Shown here in pieces: positions 37,328 through 46,128 of a DNA stretch of 64,000 nt (position 1 is its first letter; every line of letters starts with the position of its first letter). A model generated the notes under the pieces. That model was not told where the DNA came from. It saw only the letters and a list, made by a program, of their open reading frames with translations, and did not search any database. The stretch comes from Alteromonas sp. LMIT006. Lineage in GTDB: Bacteria; Pseudomonadota; Gammaproteobacteria; Enterobacterales; Alteromonadaceae. A program made the position numbers and the translations under genes. The DNA lies in the NCBI RefSeq assembly GCF_024300645.1, contig NZ_CP101291.1, forward strand, positions 2,294,001 through 2,358,000, read 5' to 3'.

Positions 37328-38746
37328 ATGTCCTGCAATTTTTCTGTGCGTCCGATAACGGATCCTCACCTTATTCAAACTGATGTCCTGATCGTTCCTG
37401 CATCCTCAGATGAGCTTGCCAAGTTGCAACTCACAGCAACCAAACCCGATGCTATCACTAATGTGTTTAGACCTGATGGATGGCAAGCAAAATATGTGGT
37501 TTTGTGGCCCCAAGATAGGCATCAATCCAACGTAAGACCCCACCAATTTCGCAAAGCCCATGATGAGCTATTCAAGCATTTAGACACGCTTGATTTTGCA
37601 AAGGTCGCGTTCACTTGGCAATGGGTGGAAACTAATTGGCAACCGTATTTTTCTGCAAGAATTCTCGATTTACTCCAACGCACTTATGTGTTTCTCCAGT
37701 ATAAGACCTCTCCGGTTTCTAAAAAGTCCATTACTTCCTTAGAGATTTATGCGGACGCAGTAAAGCAAGATACTGTCGCCAAAATTAAGGCAACGCATTT
37801 GGGGACGACTTGGTATCGCGATATTGCCAATCAGCCTGCAAATGTTTGTACGCCAGATTACTTAGCTGAAAAAGCACTGCAGTTGGCTCAAGAGTATCGA
37901 ACGATTACGACACAAATTTTAGATGAAGAGGCGCTAGCAAAAGAAGGTATGGTCACGTACCTAGCCGTCAATCGCGCTTCGGCCCTACCTGCCTCGATGC
38001 CCATAATGCATTATCGCGGAGGCGTTCCGGGCGATGCACCAATTGTTTTGATTGGTAAAGGTGTAACGTTTGATACCGGTGGCATCAGTATTAAAACTGC
38101 CGCAAATATGCATGGCATGATTTACGATATGTGTGGCGCAGCGTGTATGTTGGGTGTGCTCAAGAGTGTTGCTGAGTTACAACTCCCACTTAATGTGACC
38201 GTCATATTGGCCACAGCAGAAAATCATGTTGATGGCAACGCCTATCGTCCAGGCGATATCTATCCAACGAAAGATGGGCAAACGGTAGAAATCATCAGTA
38301 CCGATGCCGAAGGCCGACTATTATTATGTGAAGCCATGGCCTATGCCAGAACGCTTAAACCCAAAGTAATGATTGATTGTGCCACCTTAACCGGGGCTGC
38401 GATCACCAGCCTTGGGCACGTTTGTAGTGGTTTGATGGCTAATGATCAACAGCTCGCTAAAGACTTGATACAAGCAGGTCAGAGCTCGGCTGATTATGTT
38501 TGGCAGTTTCCACTTTGGGATGAATATATGCCGGATTTAGAAAGTGAGCACGCCGATTGGCGCAACTCTGGGCGCAATAGTCCGGGTATGATAACAGCCG
38601 GCATGTTTCTCAAAAACTTTGCCCACGATACCCCTTGGGCGCATTTAGATATAGCTGGTACGAGTTTTCATTATGGTACGCAAAACTCTACTACTGGACG
38701 CCCTTTGTATTTGTTACTAGAATACTTGAATAAGTTAAATGCATAA
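37328..38746 (+). CDS. M17 leucyl aminopeptidase family protein
   Basis: A 472-residue cytosolic metallo-aminopeptidase. Metal and catalytic sites are seen in [15 protein letters not shown] (about 243-257), YDMCGAA and [10 protein letters not shown] (about 324-333, family consensus NTDAEGRL). The N-terminal domain is divergent, as in the PepB-like group. It lies 110 bases upstream of pqqA on the same strand with no terminator between, so it may be co-expressed with the PQQ genes. A role in trimming PqqA fragments is possible but unproven; general peptide turnover is the default. Confidence 0.9.
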   Translation: MSCNFSVRPITDPHLIQTDVLIVPASSDELAKLQLTATKPDAITNVFRPDGWQAKYVVLWPQDRHQSNVRPHQFRKAHDELFKHLDTLDFAKVAFTWQWVETNWQPYFSARILDLLQRTYVFLQYKTSPVSKKSITSLEIYADAVKQDTVAKIKATHLGTTWYRDIANQPANVCTPDYLAEKALQLAQEYRTITTQILDEEALAKEGMVTYLAVNRASALPASMPIMHYRGGVPGDAPIVLIGKGVTFDTGGISIKTAANMHGMIYDMCGAACMLGVLKSVAELQLPLNVTVILATAENHVDGNAYRPGDIYPTKDGQTVEIISTDAEGRLLLCEAMAYARTLKPKVMIDCATLTGAAITSLGHVCSGLMANDQQLAKDLIQAGQSSADYVWQFPLWDEYMPDLESEHADWRNSGRNSPGMITAGMFLKNFAHDTPWAHLDIAGTSFHYGTQNSTTGRPLYLLLEYLNKLNA

Positions 38747-38810
38747 AGTCACAACTAAAGTTAATACTTTTCTCCTCCCTAAGTAGGATGGTGTTTTCAT
38801 GTGTTAGGCA

Positions 38811-38816
38811 TATAAT
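38811..38816 (+). promoter_or_regulatory. Candidate -10 element of the pqqA promoter
   Basis: A consensus TATAAT 40 bases before the pqqA ATG, within an AT-rich 110-base gap. No good -35 hexamer at the right distance (TGGTGT is the best), so activation by a regulator would be expected. Confidence 0.4.
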
Positions 38817-38856
38817 CAATTTTACCGTTAATCAATTGTTAAAAAGGATTGCTACT

Positions 38857-38928
38857 ATGTGGACAAAACCAGAATATACTGAAATGCGTCTAGGCTTTGA
38901 AGTAACTTTATACATCAGCAATCGCTAA
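38857..38928 (+). CDS. pqqA: PQQ precursor peptide PqqA (operon copy)
   Basis: A 23-residue ribosomal precursor of pyrroloquinoline quinone. It begins MWTKPEY, and the two residues that become PQQ are present with the right spacing: Glu15 and Tyr19 in FEVTLY. AAAAAGGAT stands seven bases before the ATG. It is followed by a hairpin with T-tract and then pqqB 81 bases downstream. The peptide is bound by PqqD and cross-linked by PqqE. A second copy differing at one residue is found at 47450-47521. Confidence 0.97.
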   Translation: MWTKPEYTEMRLGFEVTLYISNR

Positions 38929-38959
38929 GATTGATGAGTATTTAGAATTCGAAACAACA

Positions 38960-38990
38960 AAAGGTTGCTTAGGCAGCCTTTTTCATTTTT
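38960..38990 (+). terminator. Attenuator-like hairpin between pqqA and pqqB
   Basis: AAAGGTTGC/GCAGCCTTT (38960-38968 and 38973-38981, one G-T pair) with a 4-base loop, followed by TTCATTTTTTT. Partial termination here would give excess pqqA transcript over pqqBCDE, as described for other pqq operons. Its sequence resembles the terminator behind the second pqqA. Confidence 0.7.
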
Positions 38991-39009
38991 TTAATAAGAA
39001 TAATCACGT

Positions 39010-39930
39010 ATGCAAGTCTTAATATTAGGTGCAGGTGCTGGGGGCGGTTTTCCTCAGTGGAATTGTCACTGCGCAAATTGCTCTGGTCTGCGTCAAGGCC
39101 AATCTCATTTTCAAGAACGCACACAATCGAGTATTGCTGTATCGGTCAACGGCAAGGATTGGGTGCTCATTAATGCTTCTCCAGATTTACGCCAACAGAT
39201 CAATGCCAATCCTGAATTATGGCCAGAAGAAGGTGTTCAGCGTGGTACGGCGATCCGCTCTATTATTCTGACGGATAGCCAAATTGACCATACCACTGGG
39301 TTATTAGATTTGCGCGAAGGCTTACCTCTACCCGTTTACTGTACAGAAGTGGTGCACGAGGATCTCACTACGACTTATCCATTATTTACCATGCTTAAAC
39401 ACTGGCATGGCGGATTAGAACAACACATTATCTCCACTGAGCACGATGATGGGTTTACAGTAAAAGGCGTACCTGAATTACTGTTTCAACCGGTGGTACT
39501 TGAATCCAATGCCCCGCCCTATTCTCGCTATCGCGATAACATTGTGCCGGGCAACAACATCGGCCTCAAAATCACCGATACCACTAATGGCAAAGTCGTG
39601 TTTTACGCGCCAGGTTGCATGCAAGCGAACGACTTAGTCAAAAATATGATGGCACAAGCCGATTGTGTTTTGTTTGATGGCACTTTGTGGCTAGATGATG
39701 AGATGATCGCAGGTGGCTTTAGCCAAAAACTGGGTACTCAAATGGGCCATATGCCAGTAAACGGTGAGCACGGTACGATCAATCTGCTCAATCAATATGA
39801 TATACAACGCAAAGTACTGATCCACATCAATAATACCAACCCTGTTCTCAATGAACAGTCTGAGCAGCATTGTGCCCTAGTCTCACAAGGCATAGAATTG
39901 GCTTATGACGGCATGAAAATCAATTTATAA
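39010..39930 (+). CDS. pqqB: PQQ biosynthesis protein PqqB
   Basis: A 306-residue metallo-beta-lactamase-fold protein. It starts QVLILGAGAGGGFPQWNCHC, with the CxCxxC-type zinc site (CHCANC). LTDSQIDHTTGLLDLRE replaces the usual HxHxDH, as in all PqqB. PqqB acts as an iron-dependent hydroxylase on the Glu–Tyr-derived intermediate. Located after pqqA and nine bases before pqqC, in conserved order. Confidence 0.97.
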   Translation: MQVLILGAGAGGGFPQWNCHCANCSGLRQGQSHFQERTQSSIAVSVNGKDWVLINASPDLRQQINANPELWPEEGVQRGTAIRSIILTDSQIDHTTGLLDLREGLPLPVYCTEVVHEDLTTTYPLFTMLKHWHGGLEQHIISTEHDDGFTVKGVPELLFQPVVLESNAPPYSRYRDNIVPGNNIGLKITDTTNGKVVFYAPGCMQANDLVKNMMAQADCVLFDGTLWLDDEMIAGGFSQKLGTQMGHMPVNGEHGTINLLNQYDIQRKVLIHINNTNPVLNEQSEQHCALVSQGIELAYDGMKINL

Positions 39931-39939
39931 GGAAAAGAC

Positions 39940-40698
39940 ATGAGCAACACCACTGCATGGACAAGAGAAGAATTTGAAGCGCAACTTCGTGCGAAAGGTC
40001 AGTATTACCATATACATCACCCGTTTCATAAAAAAATGAACTCAGGTCAATGTACCAAAGCACAAGTGCAAGGTTGGGTGGCTAATCGCTTATATTATCA
40101 AATTGCTATTCCTGTAAAAGACGCAGGTATACTTGCAAACTGTCCTGACCAAGCCACGCGCCGCAAGTGGATCCAGCGCATCATCGACCACGATGGACGA
40201 GAAGGCGACGAAGGGCTAGGTGGCATAGAAGCTTGGTTACGTCTTGGCGAGGCCGTTGGTCTGACCCGTGAAGAATTATTGGATGAGCGACATTTGTTAC
40301 CGGGTGTCAAATTTGCAGTGGGTGCTTATGTGAATTTTGCCCGTCGCGCAACCTGGGAAGAAGCGGCTTGTTCGTCTTTAACTGAGATGTTTGCACCAGA
40401 AATCCATCAAAGCCGCCTTGATACGTGGCCCGAACATTATGATTGGATTGATAAAGAAGGGTTTAAATATTTCCAAATGCGTCTCTCTCAAGCGCGGCGT
40501 GATGTTGAACACGGTCTTGAAATCACACTGGATCACTTTACAACTCGTCCTCAGCAAGAAAAAGCCCTGAATATTTTGCAATTCAAAATCGACGTATTGT
40601 GGTCACTTGCTGATGCCATCAGCTATGCGTATGATTACGGACAAGTACCGTATGTTGGCATCGCTGATCAATCCATCAGTCATAAAGGAATGCTATAA
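39940..40698 (+). CDS. pqqC: Pyrroloquinoline-quinone synthase PqqC
   Basis: A 252-residue all-helical, cofactor-free oxidase that performs the final ring closure and eight-electron oxidation to PQQ. Typical stretches are [26 protein letters not shown] and [25 protein letters not shown] precedes the ATG. The pqqD ATG follows the stop directly with no spacer. Confidence 0.97.
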   Translation: MSNTTAWTREEFEAQLRAKGQYYHIHHPFHKKMNSGQCTKAQVQGWVANRLYYQIAIPVKDAGILANCPDQATRRKWIQRIIDHDGREGDEGLGGIEAWLRLGEAVGLTREELLDERHLLPGVKFAVGAYVNFARRATWEEAACSSLTEMFAPEIHQSRLDTWPEHYDWIDKEGFKYFQMRLSQARRDVEHGLEITLDHFTTRPQQEKALNILQFKIDVLWSLADAISYAYDYGQVPYVGIADQSISHKGML

Positions 40699-40962
40699 AT
40701 GAGCACGTTATCCTTAAACCCCTTATATCGCTTGCAGTTTGAGAAAGCGCAAGATTGTTATGTGCTGCTGTTTCCAGAAGGTATGGTAAAATTAAACCCT
40801 TCTGCAGCTGAGATATTACTGCAAGTCGATGGAAACAAAGACGAAGCGGACATTGTTGCAGCTTTGCGTACAAAATTCCCTGACGCACCTGAAGATATGG
40901 ACGCGGATGTCGCTGATTTTGTTGCTAAAGCGACTGAAAATAACTGGATCACTCATGGCTAA
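40699..40962 (+). CDS. pqqD: PqqA-binding chaperone PqqD
   Basis: An 87-residue member of the RRE (RiPP recognition element) family. It holds PqqA and presents it to PqqE. Recognisable elements are [23 protein letters not shown] at the start and [22 protein letters not shown] in the middle. It abuts pqqC and overlaps pqqE by eight bases. It is a separate protein, not fused to PqqC or PqqE as in some species. Confidence 0.96.
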   Translation: MSTLSLNPLYRLQFEKAQDCYVLLFPEGMVKLNPSAAEILLQVDGNKDEADIVAALRTKFPDAPEDMDADVADFVAKATENNWITHG

Positions 40963-42073
40963 ACCGCAACCAGGCCCCCCACTATGGTTACTTGCAGAAG
41001 TGACTTATGCATGCCCTTTGCACTGCCCCTACTGCTCCAATCCAACAGAGCTCGGCGATAAAAAGGATGAGATTGACACGCAAACTTGGCTCGATACTTT
41101 GAGTCAAGCACGGGAGCTGGGGGCTGTTCAGTTAGGCTTTTCCGGTGGTGAACCCTTGTTGCGCCAAGATTTAGAAATCATGGTCAAACACGCGTCTGAC
41201 CTTGGCTTTTACACCAACCTCATAACCTCAGGTATTGGCTTAACCGAAAAACGTATTAAAGCATTAAAAGACGCCGGTCTGGCGCATATCCAGTTATCAT
41301 TTCAAGGTGCTTCACCTGACATCAATGATTTGGTCGGTCAGCGCAAGCACTCATTTGAGCATAAACAAAAAATCGCTCGTCTCGTCAAACAATACGACTA
41401 CCCTATGGTGCTGAACTTTTGTATCACAGCGACCAATATCCATGAGATCCAAGAAATATTAGAACTGGCGACCGAACTCAATGCTGACTTTGTTGAACTC
41501 GCAACTGTGCAATACTACGGCTGGGCGTATCTCAATCGCGATGAACTCCTGCCAACCAAAACGCAATTAGAAGAAGCAGAGGCCAAGGTCAATGCTTATC
41601 GCGATGCGCAAACGAGTGGGCCTAAGTTTATCTTTGTCACACCGGATTATTATGAAACTCGACCAAAAGCCTGCATGAATGGCTGGGGCTCGACGTTTCT
41701 TACCGTGACACCAGATGGAACAGCGTTGCCTTGCCACAGTGCTCGGATGCTGCCCTTACAATTCCCAAACGTGAAAGACACCTCTTTAGAAACCATTTGG
41801 TACGGTGAAACCGATTTTGGGTATTTTAGAGGCGATGATTGGATGCCATCACCTTGTAAAACGTGTGATGAAAAAGACAAAGACTTCGGTGGCTGTCGCT
41901 GTCAAGCCTACATGCTAACCGGTGATATGCATAAGACAGATCCAGTATGTGATAAGTCTCCAGACCATCATCTGATCCAGACGGCTATAGCCAAAGCAGG
42001 ACAAAGTCAGAAAACGCTTGTCTATCGCGATCCCAAAAACGCCATTCCAATCTCTATTGCCGAGACGGAATAG
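40955..42073 (+). CDS. pqqE: PqqA peptide cyclase (radical SAM) PqqE
   Basis: A 372-residue radical-SAM/SPASM enzyme that forms the C–C bond between Glu15 and Tyr19 of PqqA. The SAM cluster motif CPLHCPYC is at residues 20-27. [13 protein letters not shown] follows, and the SPASM cysteines occur in [31 protein letters not shown] and DPVC. The start is the ATG at 40955 inside the pqqD end; longer upstream reading has no family similarity. Confidence 0.97.
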   Translation: MAKPQPGPPLWLLAEVTYACPLHCPYCSNPTELGDKKDEIDTQTWLDTLSQARELGAVQLGFSGGEPLLRQDLEIMVKHASDLGFYTNLITSGIGLTEKRIKALKDAGLAHIQLSFQGASPDINDLVGQRKHSFEHKQKIARLVKQYDYPMVLNFCITATNIHEIQEILELATELNADFVELATVQYYGWAYLNRDELLPTKTQLEEAEAKVNAYRDAQTSGPKFIFVTPDYYETRPKACMNGWGSTFLTVTPDGTALPCHSARMLPLQFPNVKDTSLETIWYGETDFGYFRGDDWMPSPCKTCDEKDKDFGGCRCQAYMLTGDMHKTDPVCDKSPDHHLIQTAIAKAGQSQKTLVYRDPKNAIPISIAETE

Positions 42074-42091
42074 GTTTGGAGTAGTCGCTCG

Positions 42092-43192
42092 ATGTCACTG
42101 CAGTTATTTGACTGGAATGAACAAGATTATGCTGCGGTGTGTATTGTGCCTACCCCAAGCATCGATGCATCCGGCATTGCTCACTTAGTTGAGCATCTAG
42201 TCTTTCGATATTCAGATAAATATCCTAGCGGTCACGAATTATTTGTTGCCAACACATTACTTCCAGTCAAAATCAACGCAACGACACAAGATGGTTATAC
42301 TTTGTTTTATGTTGTGAGCCCAGAGCAGGAGGTGTTTTTGGCTTGTCTGGACTTTTTGGTACATGGCCTAGATCAGTTAGATTATCCCGAGCAAACTATT
42401 GAGCTCGAGCGCGATGGCGTATTGCAACGTGAATTACAATGGCTTGAAAGCCTTCCTGAGTACATGTCTGCAGCACTAATTAATCGTACCAATCCTTCCT
42501 GTATACACGCGGGTGGTTACAGTGATTTGATGCCGTTCAATAACATAGGTAATGTGGAAGTATACAAAAGAATTTGCTATCTAAGGTCCCATCGACAATG
42601 GCTGGTAAACGGTAAAGACCTGAAACAGAGTGATTTAGCCTGTCTAGGTTCGCCCACGGCTCTTTTCTCTGACTCTCTTACCACTAGTCAATATGATGTT
42701 CAAAAGCTACCAGAAGTGATCCAAGAATTACTATCTCAGAGCGTGCCAGCTGCTTATACCGAAGCATTGTTGCAATCCGCAAAAGAGCAACTTATGCAAA
42801 CACTGGCAATGCGTTTTCTTGAACCAGGCCAACCTGAAATACTTCCCTATCAGTCTAAACCAATGCCATGTCCTAAGGAGTGTGTCCAAAAGACAATGTC
42901 ATTACTCGCACAAGCATGTCAATGCCATATCAGCAGTGAAAATATCCCACCATTGCCTAATTTTATTCAATCCCAAGTTGCCGAATATCCAATGTTGTTA
43001 TTGGGACAACCCTGCCAAAATATTGTATTGAAAAAACTTGATGAACTTGAAATCGAGTTGGTCACCCAAGCCGATTTTTGGCAAAAACGCTTACAAGGAC
43101 AGTGTTATGCGATGGGGATTGGGCGTTTTGAGGAAGATATTTATCAATATGTTTTTGCTGAAAACACGAAACTATCGTCCTCTAGCACCTGA
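42092..43192 (+). CDS. Half-size M16 metalloprotease, PqqF-like
   Basis: A 366-residue protein 18 bases after pqqE on the same strand. An inverted zinc motif HLVEH is at residues 31-35 within GIAHLVEHLVF. A candidate third ligand is Glu114 in VLQREL, 79 residues later, the spacing expected for M16 enzymes. The piece after the motif (KYPSGHELF, then NATTQDGYTLFYV) resembles the M16C (presequence protease) branch more than classical PqqF. Known PqqF is about twice as long or works as two subunits; here only one catalytic-type half is present, with a divergent C-terminal half. Likely role: cutting cross-linked PqqA. The end overlaps the convergent MFS gene by 21 bases. Confidence 0.72.
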   Translation: MSLQLFDWNEQDYAAVCIVPTPSIDASGIAHLVEHLVFRYSDKYPSGHELFVANTLLPVKINATTQDGYTLFYVVSPEQEVFLACLDFLVHGLDQLDYPEQTIELERDGVLQRELQWLESLPEYMSAALINRTNPSCIHAGGYSDLMPFNNIGNVEVYKRICYLRSHRQWLVNGKDLKQSDLACLGSPTALFSDSLTTSQYDVQKLPEVIQELLSQSVPAAYTEALLQSAKEQLMQTLAMRFLEPGQPEILPYQSKPMPCPKECVQKTMSLLAQACQCHISSENIPPLPNFIQSQVAEYPMLLLGQPCQNIVLKKLDELEIELVTQADFWQKRLQGQCYAMGIGRFEEDIYQYVFAENTKLSSSST

Positions 43193-44557
43193 CGCAACGC
43201 AAGCACACAAGACCATTCCCAACGATAACATCAATGCGAATTCAACGGTTTTAGCTATGTTGTCCAGTGGAGCTATCTCGATGGGTATATCTCCAATAAT
43301 GATGTGAATCATGGTGTTGACGATGCTCATCCCAATCAAATTGCCTACGGTTCTACCAAGATTCATAGCTGCGGAAGCGACTCCGATTTCAGCCTTTGAG
43401 ACACTGCTAACAATTGAATTATTATTGGGTGTTGAAAATAGTCCAAAGCCAATTCCGAGGATCAGTAATGCCAGACCAATCCACCACGGTTCGGCCATAA
43501 TAAAGGGCAAATTCAACAAAAAAAGTCCTACTGCAACAATACTACAGCCAATTGTGGCCACTACTCGTGAAGCAAAACGATCGGCTAATTTACCCGCTAA
43601 CGGTGCCATAATGGCCATCGACAATGCCTGAAATAATAAGATATTACCAGCTTGAGATGGCGTTAGATTGTGTATAAATTGCAGATAGACACTCAGTAAA
43701 AACAGCAGTGCAAAGTTACTCCCATACATGAACAGAGAGCTGGTGAGTGATAAGGAAAACAAGCGATTTTCACGAAACATCTGGACTCGAATCAAAGGCG
43801 TTTTAGCGCGCGCTTGTACACAGACAAACGCCCATAATACTGCAAAAGACGCAATGACGGTGAGTATCCCATACCATGATGGCAAATCAGCCATACCCAA
43901 TACAAACAAACACGAAAATAATGCAAAAATTGCCGTGCCTACCCAATCGACAGCATGGGTTTGCGCATCTTTCCAATCTCCCGGGAGTTTCAAAGCAATA
44001 AAAACCAGTAACATCAGAATCAACGGAACTTGAAACCAAAAAACTGACCTCCAGCCCAAAAATTCCGTCAAATACCCCCCAACCACTGGCGCCAGTGTCA
44101 AGCCCACATACACACATGACGCAACAATACCCAACGCCATACCGCGTTTATTAGCAGGGACGATAGAGGAAACGATTGCCACCCCCGTGCCAAAAATCAT
44201 CGCAGCAGCAATGCCCTGAACGAACCGCAATATAAGTATGATATCCATATTATCGGTTAGGCTCGATGCCGTGGCAGCTAAACCATTAAGCCACAAACCA
44301 TAGACGAACACGCGTTTGCGACCATGGCGGTCAGCCAAGCGGCTAGCGGGTAAAAAGCACATAACACTGCTGAGAATATATACCGTTGGCAACCATCCCA
44401 CTTGTTCGGCAGAAGCCTGCAAATCAAGCGCTAATGCAGGAATCGCCACGTTTACCGCAGACAGTCCCATTGGCGCAATCAAATATCCGGCGCAGACGGT
44501 GATGAGCGCGATTAAAATTGATTCTTCTGATGAAATAGAGGACGATTCAGAACTCAT
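43172..44557 (-). CDS. MFS transporter, DHA2-type
   Basis: A 461-residue inner-membrane transporter with about 14 hydrophobic helices. Motif A is ASRLADRHGRKRVF near residue 77, and the motif C-like region contains APVVGGYLTEFLGWR near 160. The family exports drugs or metabolites by proton antiport. Its start overlaps the WYL regulator stop (ATGA), so the pair is one operon and expression should be regulator-controlled. The 3' end overlaps the M16 protease gene antiparallel. The substrate is unknown; PQQ export is a tempting but untested idea. Confidence 0.88.
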   Translation of the reverse strand: MSSESSSISSEESILIALITVCAGYLIAPMGLSAVNVAIPALALDLQASAEQVGWLPTVYILSSVMCFLPASRLADRHGRKRVFVYGLWLNGLAATASSLTDNMDIILILRFVQGIAAAMIFGTGVAIVSSIVPANKRGMALGIVASCVYVGLTLAPVVGGYLTEFLGWRSVFWFQVPLILMLLVFIALKLPGDWKDAQTHAVDWVGTAIFALFSCLFVLGMADLPSWYGILTVIASFAVLWAFVCVQARAKTPLIRVQMFRENRLFSLSLTSSLFMYGSNFALLFLLSVYLQFIHNLTPSQAGNILLFQALSMAIMAPLAGKLADRFASRVVATIGCSIVAVGLFLLNLPFIMAEPWWIGLALLILGIGFGLFSTPNNNSIVSSVSKAEIGVASAAMNLGRTVGNLIGMSIVNTMIHIIIGDIPIEIAPLDNIAKTVEFALMLSLGMVLCACVASGARGR

Positions 44558-45450
44558 GAGTGTAAGTGATATCCTGGTGCAATGGTTCTGTTGTCGGCTT
44601 CATCAAGGACTTCAAGATTAGCAAGTTGTAACTGATACTCAGCGCCTTTTAGTGAAGCATGGGGCGAACAGTCTACATTCCAACGACGTAACAAGTACCC
44701 CGCCATTGCTTTTCTAACATGGACAATGAGCTTACCATCAGTCATGCCAAAATCTAATTCAATTGCAGTGGGGTGTGAGATATTTTTGCTATGCGGAATC
44801 AACGTGAGTGGAAGTAAGGTCTGCCATTGCTCATCCGCAGCTTGCTCCTCTGCATAAACCGTTTCATCATCCAGCATACTCACATGGGATAAACGCGTGA
44901 GAACAAAGTCCCTAAAACTCTGGGATTTGCGGTCGAATGCCCGCACATGCCAGCGCTGACCATTGTCAACAATGCTATGCGGAACCAGCTCACGAGCACC
45001 AGAACCGCTCGATAAGGATGTGTATATCACACTTACTACTTTGTGCTGTATCATGGCTTGGGATAACGTCGCAATGACATCGATGTTGGGTGTGTTAAGG
45101 TTAGATGGCTTTTCTACTGGAAAAGCAACTTCACCAATTGCATCAGAACCATCACTGATTTGATGTGCTAATTTAATGAGCGTTTTATGTGCATCATGGG
45201 TGAATAAAGGCGAAAACTCAGGCGTGATAAAATATTTTTTGACCGCGTTGTCATAGTGCATATTATCTGGCTTTAATGATTTATAAAGATTGATGTCACG
45301 TGTCGCCGCCGCTAAACCCAGCTCAAAATGCTGAACAATTTGACTGCGTGTCATCATTCCCGTGAAATAAAGAGTAAAGTCAATATACGCCAAGCGTTGT
45401 TTTTGTGCGAAGCTCATTTCTGGTAGGGATTCATTCAACGTTTCAGCCAT
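44554..45450 (-). CDS. WYL-domain transcriptional regulator (CapW/BrxR-like layout)
   Basis: A 298-residue regulator. An N-terminal winged helix is at about 10-75 (AQKQRLAYIDFTLYFTG, then MTRSQIVQHFELGLAAATRDINLYK and the following MHYDNAVKKYF). The WYL domain lies at about 120-205 (VVSVIYTSLSSGSGARELVPH, GQRWHVRAFDRKSQSFRDF), followed by a WCX-like C-terminal domain. Layout and wording recall CapW/BrxR repressors, known for controlling anti-phage systems, but here the downstream gene is an MFS transporter (ATGA overlap). An inverted and direct repeat 25-60 bases upstream is a likely autoregulatory operator. Confidence 0.82.
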   Translation of the reverse strand: MAETLNESLPEMSFAQKQRLAYIDFTLYFTGMMTRSQIVQHFELGLAAATRDINLYKSLKPDNMHYDNAVKKYFITPEFSPLFTHDAHKTLIKLAHQISDGSDAIGEVAFPVEKPSNLNTPNIDVIATLSQAMIQHKVVSVIYTSLSSGSGARELVPHSIVDNGQRWHVRAFDRKSQSFRDFVLTRLSHVSMLDDETVYAEEQAADEQWQTLLPLTLIPHSKNISHPTAIELDFGMTDGKLIVHVRKAMAGYLLRRWNVDCSPHASLKGAEYQLQLANLEVLDEADNRTIAPGYHLHS

Positions 45451-45475
45451 GTGATTGCCTATCTTAGAGTTTGAG

Positions 45476-45507
45476 TATGTATCAAAATAATATGTATCAT
45501 TTTGATA
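45476..45507. promoter_or_regulatory. Operator-like repeat upstream of the WYL gene
   Basis: A 9-bp inverted repeat TATCAAAAT/ATTTTGATA (45480-45488 and 45499-45507) combined with a direct repeat TATGTATCA (45476 and 45491). Its position just before the WYL start and its symmetry suit a dimeric repressor. Confidence 0.55.
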
Positions 45508-45598
45508 TCAATGTCAATGCATTCAGTCATAACACCGTATGACACACACAACAAAATATGGCATGATCCCATCTAGGGTTCGTTTTACATCTATCATT

Positions 45599-46105
45599 AT
45601 GGAATTAATCCAAATCAATAAATCGCGTTACCGTAAACGTCTCAATGTGGTGATCGTCTGTTGCATCATTGCACTAACATCGGGTAGCTTAGGCATCGCG
45701 CAAACTCTTATTGCCGTATTCCCCGATCCAGATGGCAGTCATTTTCATTGGAATCTCTTGGGCGTTATTGTGACAGCCCTGATAATTGGCGGTATTTTGG
45801 GTAACATCAAGCAACACCCTTTTATGACAGAAGTGGTCTATGTTTGGGAGCTCAAACAAGTCCTGAACAAACTTACCCGGAAAATGGCAACGTTAAAACG
45901 CGCAGCACAGGACGGAGATATCAACGCGATGAATGCGATTCAGTATAGTTATGCCGGTTCTCGCTTATTGTGGCAACTCGATGACAATACTCTCGTCATG
46001 GATGAATTATCCATTGCTCAAGCCGAACTTGATGCATTAGCCAAACACCACAACGTGACTTTGGATGCGTCATCATTTCAGATATCACACCTCAAACAAT
46101 ATTAA
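45599..46105 (+). CDS. DUF3087 membrane protein
   Basis: A 168-residue protein with two N-terminal membrane helices (about 15-40 and 50-70, VVIVCCIIALTSGSLGIA and LGVIVTALIIGGILGNI), then a cytoplasmic helical domain with LKQVLNKLTRKM and IQYSYAGSRLLWQLDDNT. These are marks of the DUF3087 family of gammaproteobacteria. An upstream ATG at 45539 would add 20 non-hydrophobic residues; I prefer 45599 by similarity (xLxxINKxRYRKRLN start), though neither has a good ribosome-binding site. Function unknown. Confidence 0.75.
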   Translation: MELIQINKSRYRKRLNVVIVCCIIALTSGSLGIAQTLIAVFPDPDGSHFHWNLLGVIVTALIIGGILGNIKQHPFMTEVVYVWELKQVLNKLTRKMATLKRAAQDGDINAMNAIQYSYAGSRLLWQLDDNTLVMDELSIAQAELDALAKHHNVTLDASSFQISHLKQY

Positions 46106-46128
46106 GTCTTAATTAGACCTAAAGAAAA

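Noticed and set aside
40829-40954. N-terminal extension of pqqE
   Set aside because: These codons lie in another frame of pqqD, show no family similarity, and the ATG at 40955 gives the standard PqqE start.
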